Shown piece after piece: positions 52,812 through 61,778 of a stretch of DNA of 64,000 nucleotides. Both the position numbers and the translations under genes were made by a program. Under the pieces are notes generated by a model that was not told the DNA's origin, did not search any database, and saw only the letters and a program-made list of their open reading frames with translations. Source of the DNA: an uncultured Clostridia bacterium (GTDB taxonomy: Bacteria > Bacillota > Clostridia > UMGS1810); assembly GCA_934463115.1 (NCBI GenBank), contig CAKSIN010000002.1, forward strand, positions 1-64,000. The letters are read 5' to 3'. The stretch's first letter is position 1; the number at the start of each line of letters is the position of its first letter.

Positions 52812-52856
52812 CACTTAGGAAATTAAATTTAAATAACAACTTCAAGAGGTGAATAA

Positions 52857-53306
52857 ATGTTAACAGGAAAGCAGAGAGCATTTTTGCGCGGCCTCGCAAA
52901 TAAAACAGACGCCACGATTCAGGTGGGCAAGGGCGGTATAAATGACAACATGGTGCGCCTTGTATCCGATTCGCTGGAAAAGAATGAGCTGGTAAAGGTT
53001 CATGTGCTTGAAAACGCATTTGCCGACACACGCGACGTGTGCTTCGAACTCGCACAGCGCACGGGAGCCGAGGGAGTTCAGATTATCGGTTCAAAGTTTG
53101 TTTTGTACAAGCAGTCATCGCAAAATATGCGTATTGATCTCCGGAGACTTGTCATACGTCCGGAAAAAACACAAAAAACAAATAGTGTAAAGCCGCTGTA
53201 TAAGGCAAAGGAGGCTTTGCGAAAGGAACGAAAACGCGCCGATGAAGAACGGCGAAAAAAACGCGAATTTTTTGCAAAAAGAGCCCGCAGCGGATACGGC
53301 AGATAA
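52857..53306 (+). CDS. yhbY: CRM-domain RNA-binding protein YhbY with basic tail
   Basis: YhbY-type proteins bind pre-50S particles. The 149-residue product begins LTGKQRAFLRGLANKTDATI, has VGKGGINDNM (GxGG loop) and ends its CRM domain near residue 97 (VLYKQS). About 50 further residues are strongly basic and charged (RKERKRADEERRKKREFF), longer than the roughly 97-residue family norm, and may bind RNA. GAGGTG lies 9 bp upstream. It starts the nadD-yqeK cluster. Confidence 0.92.
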   Translation: MLTGKQRAFLRGLANKTDATIQVGKGGINDNMVRLVSDSLEKNELVKVHVLENAFADTRDVCFELAQRTGAEGVQIIGSKFVLYKQSSQNMRIDLRRLVIRPEKTQKTNSVKPLYKAKEALRKERKRADEERRKKREFFAKRARSGYGR

Positions 53307-53325
53307 TTTTTGGGAGTGAACATTT

Positions 53326-53928
53326 GTGAGGGTTGCTATTTTTGGCGGTACATTTGATCCGGTTCACAGCGGTCATATAGAAATGGCGGAATATACTGTA
53401 AGTCATTTTGACACAGACAGTGTTATATTTGTTCCGAACGGCAATCCGCCGCATAAAAGGAATAAGACTATAACAGACTATAAGCATCGCTATAACATGC
53501 TGGAGCTTGCTCTCGACGGAACTGGATTTGAGCTGTCGGACTATGAAAGCGGCGATAAATATTCATATTCTGTGGACACCATGCGTCATTTCAGAGCACT
53601 GTACGGCGATGCGCCAATGATAATTGGCGCCGATTCGCTTCTTAGTATTCATACATGGCACAAGTGGAATGAACTTGCGGCAGAAAACGAATTTATTGTT
53701 TTTAAACGTGATGAAACGGATTTTGCCGTCCGTGAATATCTCAGAAATCATGCGGATGCGTTTGGAAGTGTACATCTGGCCGATATGCCGGAGGTGGATA
53801 TATCATCCACGAAGATACGAAATGAACTTAGACAAGGTTATATAGACAGAAACCTGATCTGCGACAATGTGGCAAAGTACATTGCCGATAATGCATTGTA
53901 CGGGGGTATATACAATGATGACAATTGA
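53326..53928 (+). CDS. nadD: Nicotinate-nucleotide adenylyltransferase
   Basis: Makes nicotinate adenine dinucleotide for NAD synthesis. The 200-residue protein starts VAIFGGTFDPVHSGHIEMAE (nucleotidyltransferase GGTFDPxHxGH), has IIGADSLLSIHTWHKW and the C-terminal EVDISSTKIRNELRQG. The GTG start has GGGAGTGA about 7 bp upstream. It overlaps yqeK by 14 bp. Confidence 0.95.
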   Translation: MRVAIFGGTFDPVHSGHIEMAEYTVSHFDTDSVIFVPNGNPPHKRNKTITDYKHRYNMLELALDGTGFELSDYESGDKYSYSVDTMRHFRALYGDAPMIIGADSLLSIHTWHKWNELAAENEFIVFKRDETDFAVREYLRNHADAFGSVHLADMPEVDISSTKIRNELRQGYIDRNLICDNVAKYIADNALYGGIYNDDN

Positions 53929-54493
53929 ACAGATTACGGAAAAACTAAAGACGACACTCAAACCAAACAGGTTTGAACATAGTATTTCCGTTGCGCACAC
54001 AGCAGTGCATCTTGCAAAAATTTACGGCGCGGATACCAATAAGGCATATCTTGCCGGTCTTTTGCACGATTGTGCAAAAAACATGAGCTACAAAGAACAT
54101 TTGGAGTATATCGAAAAACATTCGATTTTGCTGAGTGACGATGAACTGAAATCACCAGGTTTGCTTCACAGTTTTGTGGGAGCATATCTTGCGCGTGATG
54201 TTTACGGCATTGACGATGCCGAAATATTTGACGCAATATACTATCACACAATCGGAAAAAAAGCAATGCCTGTCTTAACAAAAATAATTTATCTTGCCGA
54301 CGGAATCGAACCGCTCAGAAGTTACCCGGGTGCTGACGATATTCGGGCAATGGCGGATAAAGATATTGACAAGGCGGTTGTGATGTATACCGATACTACA
54401 ATGATTTATGTAATATCGAAAAGAGAATACATGCATCCGTCGGCAGTTGAAACACGAAACTATTACATAAGAAAAATATCCGATTCAAAATAA
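53915..54493 (+). CDS. yqeK: HD-domain phosphohydrolase YqeK
   Basis: The 192-residue HD protein has the metal motif RFEHSISVAHTAVHLA, GLLHDCAKNM (the HD pair) and FDAIYYHTIGKKAM. YqeK proteins hydrolyse diadenosine tetraphosphate symmetrically. GGGGG is 8 bp upstream of ATG 53915. Gene order nadD-yqeK-rsfS is conserved, here with an LCP gene inserted. Confidence 0.93.
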   Translation: MMTIEQITEKLKTTLKPNRFEHSISVAHTAVHLAKIYGADTNKAYLAGLLHDCAKNMSYKEHLEYIEKHSILLSDDELKSPGLLHSFVGAYLARDVYGIDDAEIFDAIYYHTIGKKAMPVLTKIIYLADGIEPLRSYPGADDIRAMADKDIDKAVVMYTDTTMIYVISKREYMHPSAVETRNYYIRKISDSK

Positions 54494-54520
54494 TCGGCTT
54501 TTATATACGGGAGAAAGAAT

Positions 54521-55777
54521 ATGGGAACTAAGTCATTTTTTAAAATGTTGTTTACATTCATATTGATATTTGCATTGATTGCCGCAAATGTGTTCACTGT
54601 GCTTTTGTGTACGCAGGGCGGTTCGTTTTTAGGGTATGAGTTCAGCTCCGCAACAAAGCAATCGAGCGTGGACGCCCTGCTTCTTGGTGTGGACAAAGAG
54701 GGTTATCGTACAGACGTTATAATATATGCACAGCTAAACCTTGCCGACGGCGAACTCAATATGCTGCAAATTCCGCGCGACACATACGTGAATAACGGAA
54801 GAAGTGACCACAAAATTAACTCGGCATACGGATATAATAAAGAAAAGCAGCTGTTCAAGGAAGTTAAGTCGGTAATAGGAAAGGATATAAACAAATATAT
54901 TCTTATCGATACTGCCGGATTCCGCGATTTGATAGATACAATCGGCGGAGTGGATTTTGATGTTCCGATAAACATGAACTACGACGATCCTGTTCAGGAT
55001 TTGCATATTCACCTCAAAAAAGGAATGCAGCATCTTGACGGTGACAAAGCGGAACAATTTGTCAGATTCCGAAAGAACAATGACGGAACAGGCTATGCCA
55101 TGGGCGATGTTGAGCGTATGCAGGCACAGAGCAAATTTATCCAGGCTACAATTGATGAGGTTATGCAGCTTGTTAATGTGTTCAAACTGAACGACCTTGT
55201 AAAATCGTTCAAAAAAATTGTTAAGACAAACTATACGCTTAACGAAATGCTCACATACGCGCCGTATATCTTTTCTGTTGACAGGGACAAGATGGTTACG
55301 CATCAGCTTTGCGGAGAGGCAAAATATATCGGCATTGTCTCGTATTTTGTACCGGACAGTGCGGGTAACAAAAAGCTGATTGCTGAGCATTTTACACCGT
55401 CGTCGGAAACCGTTAATCAGAACGAATTGAAAATACAAAAGGAGATTATCGGTACGGCAAGTAAAAAGATTGACGTCGGCGATGTCAAACTGAAAAAATC
55501 ATTTGCAAACCGATTTACGAGCATAGATATAATAGACGCGTCGGACGGCGAAATAGATGCCGAAGCGATTTCGGGCAAACTGAAAAAATACGGATTTAAC
55601 GTTACCGGTGTTGTGACTCTTGATACACCGTATCATGAAACAGTGGTTGTGTCGAAACGTACGGGAAAATATGCCGAGGCTGTTTCAACAGCGGTCGGTA
55701 CATCGCGGTATGTTCATAATTCGGCAAAAAGCAACGGCAGTGATATCACAATAATACTCGGAAAGGACAGCAAATAA
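54521..55777 (+). CDS. LytR-CpsA-Psr family glycopolymer ligase
   Basis: LCP proteins transfer teichoic acids or other polymers from lipid carriers to peptidoglycan. The 418-residue protein has an N-terminal membrane anchor (about 7-28), the LCP domain (VDALLLGVDKEGYRTDVIIY, QIPRDTYV with its catalytic Arg-Asp, INSAYGYNK, LDGDKAEQFVRFRKNN) and a C-terminal LytR_C domain (about 325-415). GGGAG lies 9 bp upstream. Confidence 0.93.
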   Translation: MGTKSFFKMLFTFILIFALIAANVFTVLLCTQGGSFLGYEFSSATKQSSVDALLLGVDKEGYRTDVIIYAQLNLADGELNMLQIPRDTYVNNGRSDHKINSAYGYNKEKQLFKEVKSVIGKDINKYILIDTAGFRDLIDTIGGVDFDVPINMNYDDPVQDLHIHLKKGMQHLDGDKAEQFVRFRKNNDGTGYAMGDVERMQAQSKFIQATIDEVMQLVNVFKLNDLVKSFKKIVKTNYTLNEMLTYAPYIFSVDRDKMVTHQLCGEAKYIGIVSYFVPDSAGNKKLIAEHFTPSSETVNQNELKIQKEIIGTASKKIDVGDVKLKKSFANRFTSIDIIDASDGEIDAEAISGKLKKYGFNVTGVVTLDTPYHETVVVSKRTGKYAEAVSTAVGTSRYVHNSAKSNGSDITIILGKDSK

Positions 55778-55791
55778 CGGAGGTGCGGTTT

Positions 55792-56142
55792 ATGGATTCT
55801 ATGAGCCTGGCAAAGAAAATTGCGGAATGCATGGAAAACAAAAAGGCAGAGGATGTAAAAATTCTCGATATAAAGGAACTGACAACAATGGCGGATTATT
55901 TTGTAATATGCAATGGTAATTCGTCTACGCAGATGAGAGCTATATCGGATGAAATCGAAGAAAAGCTGAAGGATGACGGTTTATTTGCGTCCGGACGCGA
56001 GGGATTCGGCAGCGATACATGGATTCTGATGGATTATACCGATGTCATTGTTCACATATTCAACAAGGAGTCACGCGACTTCTACGGTATAGAAAACCTC
56101 TGGGCAGATGCCGGAGTGGTAGATTTAACAAGTTTAAGCTGA
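55792..56142 (+). CDS. rsfS: Ribosomal silencing factor RsfS
   Basis: Blocks joining of ribosomal subunits by binding L14 when nutrients are short. The 116-residue protein has DVKILDIKELTTMADYFVIC, SSTQMRAISDEIE, GSDTWILMDYTDVIVHIF and FYGIENLWADA. The start follows CGGAGGTG by 8 bp. Confidence 0.95.
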   Translation: MDSMSLAKKIAECMENKKAEDVKILDIKELTTMADYFVICNGNSSTQMRAISDEIEEKLKDDGLFASGREGFGSDTWILMDYTDVIVHIFNKESRDFYGIENLWADAGVVDLTSLS

Positions 56143-56155
56143 GGGGGAAACAAAG

Positions 56156-58564
56156 ATGAAGTACGATTTTAAAAACATCGAAAAGAAATGGCAGAAAAAG
56201 TGGGAAGAAGATGGGTGCTTTCATGCAATTACAGGCAGTGATAAGCCGAAATACTACACGCTGATTGAATTTCCGTATCCGTCCGGCCAGGGATTGCATG
56301 TCGGACATCCGAGAAGCTACACTGCGCTGGATATTGTATCGCGCAAGCGCCGCATGGAGGGGTACAATGTTTTGTATCCGATTGGCTGGGATGCATTCGG
56401 TCTGCCTACCGAAAACTACGCTATAAAAAATAAAATTCACCCCAAAATTGTTACAAAGAAAAATATAGAAAACTTTACACGTCAGCTTAAAATGCTCGGA
56501 TTTTCTTTCGACTGGTCGCGCGAGGTAAACACTACAGATCCGCAGTACTACAAGTGGACGCAGTGGATTTTCCTGCAGATGTTCAAAAAGGGACTTGCAT
56601 ACAAACAGGAAATGCCCATTAACTGGTGCACCGGCTGTAAAGTGGGACTCTCAAACGAGGAAGTTGTAAACGGTGTTTGCGAACGCTGCGGCAGTGAAGT
56701 TGTTCAGCGCAGAAAAAGCCAGTGGATGCTCAAAATTACCGAGTATGCGCAGCGGCTTATAGACGACCTTGATGATGTGGATTATATCGAAAAGGTTAAA
56801 ACGCAGCAGAAAAACTGGATTGGCAGAAGTGAGGGAGCCGAAGTTAAATTTGAACTTTCAACCGGTGATGAACTCACGGTGTATACAACACGCTGCGACA
56901 CACTTTTCGGTGCAACATATGTTGTTATTTCTCCGGAACATCCGCTTGTCGACAAGCTTAAAGACAGCATCACAAACTGGGATGCTGTTGTTGATTATAA
57001 AAAACAGGCAAGCAAAAAGTCGGAGTTTGAACGCACCGAACTTGCAAAGGATAAAACCGGTGTCAGCCTTGAGGGCATATATGCAATAAATCCCGCGAAC
57101 GGAGCAAAACTTCCGGTGTGGATTTCGGACTACGTTCTTGTGACATACGGTACAGGTGCAATTATGGCTGTTCCGGCTCATGATACACGTGACTGGGAAT
57201 TTGCAAAGAAATTTAATCTTCCTATTATAGAAGTTGTTTCCGGCGGAAAAGATGTTCAGGAGGAGGCTTATACAGATGTATACAGCGGCAACCTTGTGAA
57301 TTCAGGCTTTTTGAACGGTATGCCCGTAAAAGAAGCAATTCCGACGATGATAAACTGGCTCGAGGAAAAAGGCCTCGGAAAGAGAAAGGTTAATTTTAAA
57401 CTTCGCGATTGGGTATTTTCGCGTCAGAGATATTGGGGCGAGCCTATTCCGCTGGTTCACTGCGAAAAGTGCGGCTGGGTTCCGATTCCCGAGAGTGAAC
57501 TTCCGCTTGAATTACCCGAGATAGATACATTTGAGCCGGGCGAAAACGGCGAATCACCGCTTGCAAAGGCTTATGACTGGATTAATACCACATGCCCGTG
57601 CTGCGGCGGCAATGCACAGCGCGAAACCGACACAATGCCCCAGTGGGCAGGCTCAAGCTGGTATTTCCTGCGCTATATGGATCCCCACAACAATGAGGCA
57701 TTGGCTTCGGATGAGGCACTTAAGTATTGGGCGCCCGTTGACTGGTACAACGGCGGTATGGAACATACGACACTGCATCTGCTTTATTCGCGTTTCTGGT
57801 ACAAATTCCTTTATGATATCGGTGTAGTGCCCACAAAAGAACCGTACCAAATCAGAACTTCACACGGAATGATTCTCGGTGAAGACAACCAAAAGATGTC
57901 AAAATCGCGCGGAAATGTTGTAAATCCGGATGATGTCGTGGATGAATTCGGTGCCGACGCTTTCAGAACATATGAAATGTTTATAGGCGCATTTGACCAG
58001 ACAACACCATGGTCTCAAAAAGGACTTAAAGGATGCTACAAATTTATTGAAAGAGTATGGAAACTAAAGGATATCACAACCGAAGAAAGAGGATATTCCG
58101 CAAAACTTGAAAAAGCTATACACAAAACAATCAAAAAGGTTACAAACGACTATGACCGCATGAAATTCAACACGGCTATAGCTGCGCTCATGAGCCTTGT
58201 GAACGATTATTATAAGTGCGATTCGATTACAAAAGACGATTATCTGATACTGATAACGCTTTTAAATCCCGTTGCTCCGCATATGACTGAGGAACTTTGG
58301 GAAATGCTCGGAATGGACGGCTATCTTTCACTTTCAAAATGGCCTGAATACGATGAAAGCAAAACTGTGGATGACGAGATAGAAATGGTTGTGCAGGTAA
58401 ACGGAAAGATTAAGGGCAAAATAAATGTTGCCGCCGATGCCGACGAAGAAACGATAAAGAGCATGGCTCTCGATTCCGGTGATATAAAGCCGTTCACAGA
58501 CGGCAAGACAATTGTAAAGGTAATATGTGTTAAGGGCAGACTTGTAAATATAGTTGTAAAATAA
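56156..58564 (+). CDS. leuS: Leucyl-tRNA synthetase
   Basis: The 802-residue class Ia enzyme has the HIGH region FPYPSGQGLHVGHPRSYTAL, the CP1 editing domain (about 225-420, VYTTRCDTLFGATYVVISPE), a zinc-like CEKCGW and CPCCGG pair, and KMSKS as NQKMSKSRGNVVNPDD. The length is normal. Only 13 bp separate it from rsfS, so no T-box leader is present. Confidence 0.97.
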   Translation: MKYDFKNIEKKWQKKWEEDGCFHAITGSDKPKYYTLIEFPYPSGQGLHVGHPRSYTALDIVSRKRRMEGYNVLYPIGWDAFGLPTENYAIKNKIHPKIVTKKNIENFTRQLKMLGFSFDWSREVNTTDPQYYKWTQWIFLQMFKKGLAYKQEMPINWCTGCKVGLSNEEVVNGVCERCGSEVVQRRKSQWMLKITEYAQRLIDDLDDVDYIEKVKTQQKNWIGRSEGAEVKFELSTGDELTVYTTRCDTLFGATYVVISPEHPLVDKLKDSITNWDAVVDYKKQASKKSEFERTELAKDKTGVSLEGIYAINPANGAKLPVWISDYVLVTYGTGAIMAVPAHDTRDWEFAKKFNLPIIEVVSGGKDVQEEAYTDVYSGNLVNSGFLNGMPVKEAIPTMINWLEEKGLGKRKVNFKLRDWVFSRQRYWGEPIPLVHCEKCGWVPIPESELPLELPEIDTFEPGENGESPLAKAYDWINTTCPCCGGNAQRETDTMPQWAGSSWYFLRYMDPHNNEALASDEALKYWAPVDWYNGGMEHTTLHLLYSRFWYKFLYDIGVVPTKEPYQIRTSHGMILGEDNQKMSKSRGNVVNPDDVVDEFGADAFRTYEMFIGAFDQTTPWSQKGLKGCYKFIERVWKLKDITTEERGYSAKLEKAIHKTIKKVTNDYDRMKFNTAIAALMSLVNDYYKCDSITKDDYLILITLLNPVAPHMTEELWEMLGMDGYLSLSKWPEYDESKTVDDEIEMVVQVNGKIKGKINVAADADEETIKSMALDSGDIKPFTDGKTIVKVICVKGRLVNIVVK

Positions 58565-58587
58565 TGCATTATAAATGAGGTGAGTTT

Positions 58588-60321
58588 TTGAAGAACAGTC
58601 AATTGTTTGATGTACGCAAAATAACATCTGTAAAAGATATGCTGAAACAGAGTGTGGAACTTTATTCCGACAAACCTGCTTTTCTTGTCAAAAAAAGCAG
58701 GGAAGATGAGTATGCGCCGGTATCGTATGCACAGTTCGGAAATGATGTAAACTCACTCGGAACAGCAATTGTGCACCTCGGATTTACTCAAAACGATAAG
58801 ATTGCAATAGTCAGCGAAAACCGATATTACTGGGGATTAACATATATGGCGGTTGTATGCGGTTCGTCTGTCGTTATTCCGGTTGACAAGGAGCTTGCAC
58901 CGGATGATATAATCAACATTCTCAACGTGTCGGGCGCACGCGGAGTATTTTGCTCCGCTGTGCTTGCCGAAAAACTCGGCGGCGCGGCAAACATCCGTGC
59001 AGCTGCAAAGAGCGTGGAGTTTGTTGTGAATTTTGATACAAATGAAAGCAGTGAGGACGAGATATCGTTTGATCAACTGCTTGGGCAGGGTGAGAAACTC
59101 TGTTCCGGCGGGGATAACTCTTTTGCCGATATTTCAATAGATTCCGATGCAAAGAAAATACTGCTTTTTACTTCGGGTACCACGGCTATGTCAAAAGGTG
59201 TGTGGCTCAGCAACGGCAATATTGTTTCAAATCTCATGGCGATGTGTTCAATGATATATATTGATGAGAAAGACGTGTTCCTCTCGGTTTTGCCGATACA
59301 TCACACATATGAATGTACATGCGGATTTATGGCACCGCTGTATCGCGGCAGTACAATTGCGTACTGTGACGGTCTGCGGTATATCCAAAAGAACATGCAG
59401 GAGGCGCATGTTACGATTATGCTCGGAGTTCCGGCTATATTTGAGGCAATGTACAAGCGTATTATTGCCACGGCGAAAAAATCCGGCTCGTACGGCAAAA
59501 TGAAAATCGGTATGAAAATGTGCAGCGCATTTTCAAAAATAGGAATAGACATGCGCAGAAAGACATTTGCCGATGTTATAAACGCTTTCGGCGGAAGTGT
59601 CCGCATGTTTATAAGCGGTGCAGCGGCAATAGATAACGATATTATGCATGCATACCGCGGTTTCGGAATAGACTTTATGCAGGGCTACGGTATTACCGAG
59701 TGTTCGCCGATAGTGGCACTCACGTCCAATGCACGAAAAAGAGACGGCGCTGTAGGTGTGGCACTGCCGGGAGTAAGCATTATGATATCCGATCCGAATG
59801 ACGAGGGTGTCGGCGAAATTGTGTGCAAAGGCGCAAATGTCATGAAAGGATATTTTAACGCACAGGATGAAACGGACAAAGTCCTCGTTAACGGCTGGTT
59901 TCACACAGGTGACCTCGGATATTTGGATAAAGACGGTTTTCTGTATATAACCGGAAGAAAGAAAAACGTTATTATTGCAAAAAACGGAAAAAATGTGTAC
60001 CCCGAAGAGCTTGAGGCATTTATAAATGAAAATGAATATGTCAAAGAAAGCCTTGTTTATGCAGATGAACAAAACGGCGAAACGGTGGTTTCGGCAATAG
60101 TTGTGCCTGATTTCGAAAAAATAGAGTCGATTTTCGGAAACGGAATATCGGATGAACGTGTGCAGGAACTTGCCAAGGCGGCAGTCGATGCGGTTAACCA
60201 CCGAAACCCGCTCTACAAGTACATTCGTAGTGTTACTGTGCGCAAAGATGCTTTCGAAAAAACAACAACACAAAAGATAAAACGATATCTTGCGGTACCG
60301 AAAAAAACATATGTAAAATAA
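58588..60321 (+). CDS. AMP-forming acyl-CoA synthetase-like protein
   Basis: An adenylate-forming ligase, most likely activating long-chain fatty acids. The 577-residue protein has the P-loop LLFTSGTTAMSKGVWLSNGN, MQGYGITECSPIVALTSNA (A5), GWFHTGDLGYLDKDGFLYI (A7), GRKKNVIIAKNGKNVYPEELE (A8), and a C-terminal catalytic Lys in TTTQKIKRY. It has no carrier domain. The TTG start follows TGAGGTGA. The substrate cannot be read from sequence. Confidence 0.9.
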   Translation: MKNSQLFDVRKITSVKDMLKQSVELYSDKPAFLVKKSREDEYAPVSYAQFGNDVNSLGTAIVHLGFTQNDKIAIVSENRYYWGLTYMAVVCGSSVVIPVDKELAPDDIINILNVSGARGVFCSAVLAEKLGGAANIRAAAKSVEFVVNFDTNESSEDEISFDQLLGQGEKLCSGGDNSFADISIDSDAKKILLFTSGTTAMSKGVWLSNGNIVSNLMAMCSMIYIDEKDVFLSVLPIHHTYECTCGFMAPLYRGSTIAYCDGLRYIQKNMQEAHVTIMLGVPAIFEAMYKRIIATAKKSGSYGKMKIGMKMCSAFSKIGIDMRRKTFADVINAFGGSVRMFISGAAAIDNDIMHAYRGFGIDFMQGYGITECSPIVALTSNARKRDGAVGVALPGVSIMISDPNDEGVGEIVCKGANVMKGYFNAQDETDKVLVNGWFHTGDLGYLDKDGFLYITGRKKNVIIAKNGKNVYPEELEAFINENEYVKESLVYADEQNGETVVSAIVVPDFEKIESIFGNGISDERVQELAKAAVDAVNHRNPLYKYIRSVTVRKDAFEKTTTQKIKRYLAVPKKTYVK

Positions 60322-60350
60322 TATATAATGGCATATAGTGCAAAAAAATC

Positions 60351-60379
60351 TTGCAATTTTTGCCTGCATATGATATAAT
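60351..60379 (+). promoter_or_regulatory. Promoter of pyrH-frr-uppS-cdsA-dxr
   Basis: TTGCAA (60351-60356), a 17-bp spacer and TATAAT (60374-60379). A 24-bp palindrome starts 2 bp after the -10. Confidence 0.75.
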
Positions 60380-60381
60380 CT

Positions 60382-60405
60382 AAAGGAACACATGTGTGTT
60401 CCTTT
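60382..60405. promoter_or_regulatory. 24-bp perfect palindrome at the pyrH promoter start site
   Basis: AAAGGAACACA-TG-TGTGTTCCTTT, followed by TTACG. The likely transcription start falls inside the left arm, so it looks more like a repressor operator than an RNA terminator for this promoter. It could also work as a weak terminator for the acyl-CoA ligase transcript coming from upstream. Confidence 0.6.
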
Positions 60406-60496
60406 TTACGTAAAATGCATACGCCGCTTTGTGCGGTAATGCTTGATATTTTGTACTGCTTTTTATAAACAATAAATATTAATTGGAGGAGAATGT

Positions 60497-61204
60497 ATGC
60501 CAAAATACAAACGTGTATTGCTAAAACTCAGCGGCGAAGCACTTGCCGGAGACAAACATTTCGGACTGTGTGAGGAAACTATCGGCGCTATTACGGACAA
60601 AGTTAAGGAAGCGCTTGAAATGGGTGTCGAAATAGCTGTTGTTGTCGGGGGCGGAAACTTTTGGCGCGGCAGAAGCGGCAAACAGATGGACAGAACGAGA
60701 GCCGATTACATGGGAATGCTTGCAACGGTTATTAACGCGCTTGCACTCCAGGATGCGCTCGAACAGCGCGGAGTTCCCACAAGGGTGCAGACGGCAATAG
60801 AAATGCGCCAGATAGCCGAACCCTACATACGCGGCAAGGCGACACGCCACCTTGAAAAGGGCAGAATAGTTATATTCGGATGCGGAATCGGAAATCCCTT
60901 TTTCTCGACAGATACCACTGCCGCATTGAGGGCAGCCGAAATTGACGCCGATATAATTCTGCTTGCAAAAAAGGTTGACGCAGTTTATGACAGCGATCCC
61001 AATGTCAACAAAGATGCGGTTAAGTTTGATTCGCTTTCATACAAAGAGGTGCTTGCGCGCGGCCTCGGTGTTATGGATTCAACCGCTACATCGCTTTGCA
61101 TGGATAATAATATCCCGATAAGAGTATTCGGACTCGATGATCCGCATAATATTATCAGAGTTCTGAACGGTGAAGAAATAGGCACGCTTGTGTCGAATCA
61201 ATAA
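60497..61204 (+). CDS. pyrH: UMP kinase
   Basis: The 235-residue amino-acid-kinase-family UMP kinase has YKRVLLKLSGEALAG, VVVGGGNFWRG, DYMGMLATVINALALQD, and DATKVDGVY-type AKKVDAVYDSDP. GGAGG lies 8 bp upstream. rpsB and tsf, often next to pyrH, are not here. It heads the frr-uppS-cdsA-dxr run. Confidence 0.96.
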   Translation: MPKYKRVLLKLSGEALAGDKHFGLCEETIGAITDKVKEALEMGVEIAVVVGGGNFWRGRSGKQMDRTRADYMGMLATVINALALQDALEQRGVPTRVQTAIEMRQIAEPYIRGKATRHLEKGRIVIFGCGIGNPFFSTDTTAALRAAEIDADIILLAKKVDAVYDSDPNVNKDAVKFDSLSYKEVLARGLGVMDSTATSLCMDNNIPIRVFGLDDPHNIIRVLNGEEIGTLVSNQ

Positions 61205-61221
61205 ATAGGAGGAGTAACTAT

Positions 61222-61776
61222 ATGTCAGCAAACTTAAAAGCTACCGAAGAAAAAATGAAAAAAACAATTTCGGTTCTTGAATCCGAAATGAAGACAATAA
61301 GAGCCGGCAGAGCAAATCCGGCTATTCTCGACAAGGTAACAGTGGAATATTACGGCGCTCCGTCGCCGCTTACTCAGATTGCCAATGTCAGTGTTCCCGA
61401 TGCACGCAGCATAATGGTACAGCCGTGGGACGCAACAATTCTCGGTGAGATTGAAAAGGCAATTTTAAAATCGGATATCGGTATTACACCGAACAATGAC
61501 GGTAAGGCAATCCGTTTGAGTTTTCCGCCTCTCACCGAGGAAAGAAGAAAAGAGCTTGTTAAAGGTATCCACAAAAAGGGCGAGGATTCAAAAGTGGCAA
61601 TTCGTTCTATAAGAAGAGACGCTATGGAAGATGCCAAAGCACAGAAAAAAGCCGGTGAAATTACCGAGGATGATGTAAAGGATATTGAAAAAGATATTCA
61701 AAAGATAACAGACAGCTACGTAAAAGAAGTTGATTTGATTATTGCAGCAAAAGAAAAAGAAATCCTTGAGGTATGA
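61222..61776 (+). CDS. frr: Ribosome recycling factor
   Basis: The 184-residue factor splits post-termination ribosomes with EF-G. It has SEMKTIRAGRANPAILDKV, VEYYGAPSPLTQIANVSVPD, and the long C-terminal helix with RRDAMEDAKAQKK. AGGAGG lies upstream. Its stop overlaps the possible first start of uppS. Confidence 0.97.
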   Translation: MSANLKATEEKMKKTISVLESEMKTIRAGRANPAILDKVTVEYYGAPSPLTQIANVSVPDARSIMVQPWDATILGEIEKAILKSDIGITPNNDGKAIRLSFPPLTEERRKELVKGIHKKGEDSKVAIRSIRRDAMEDAKAQKKAGEITEDDVKDIEKDIQKITDSYVKEVDLIIAAKEKEILEV

Positions 61777-61778
61777 TG

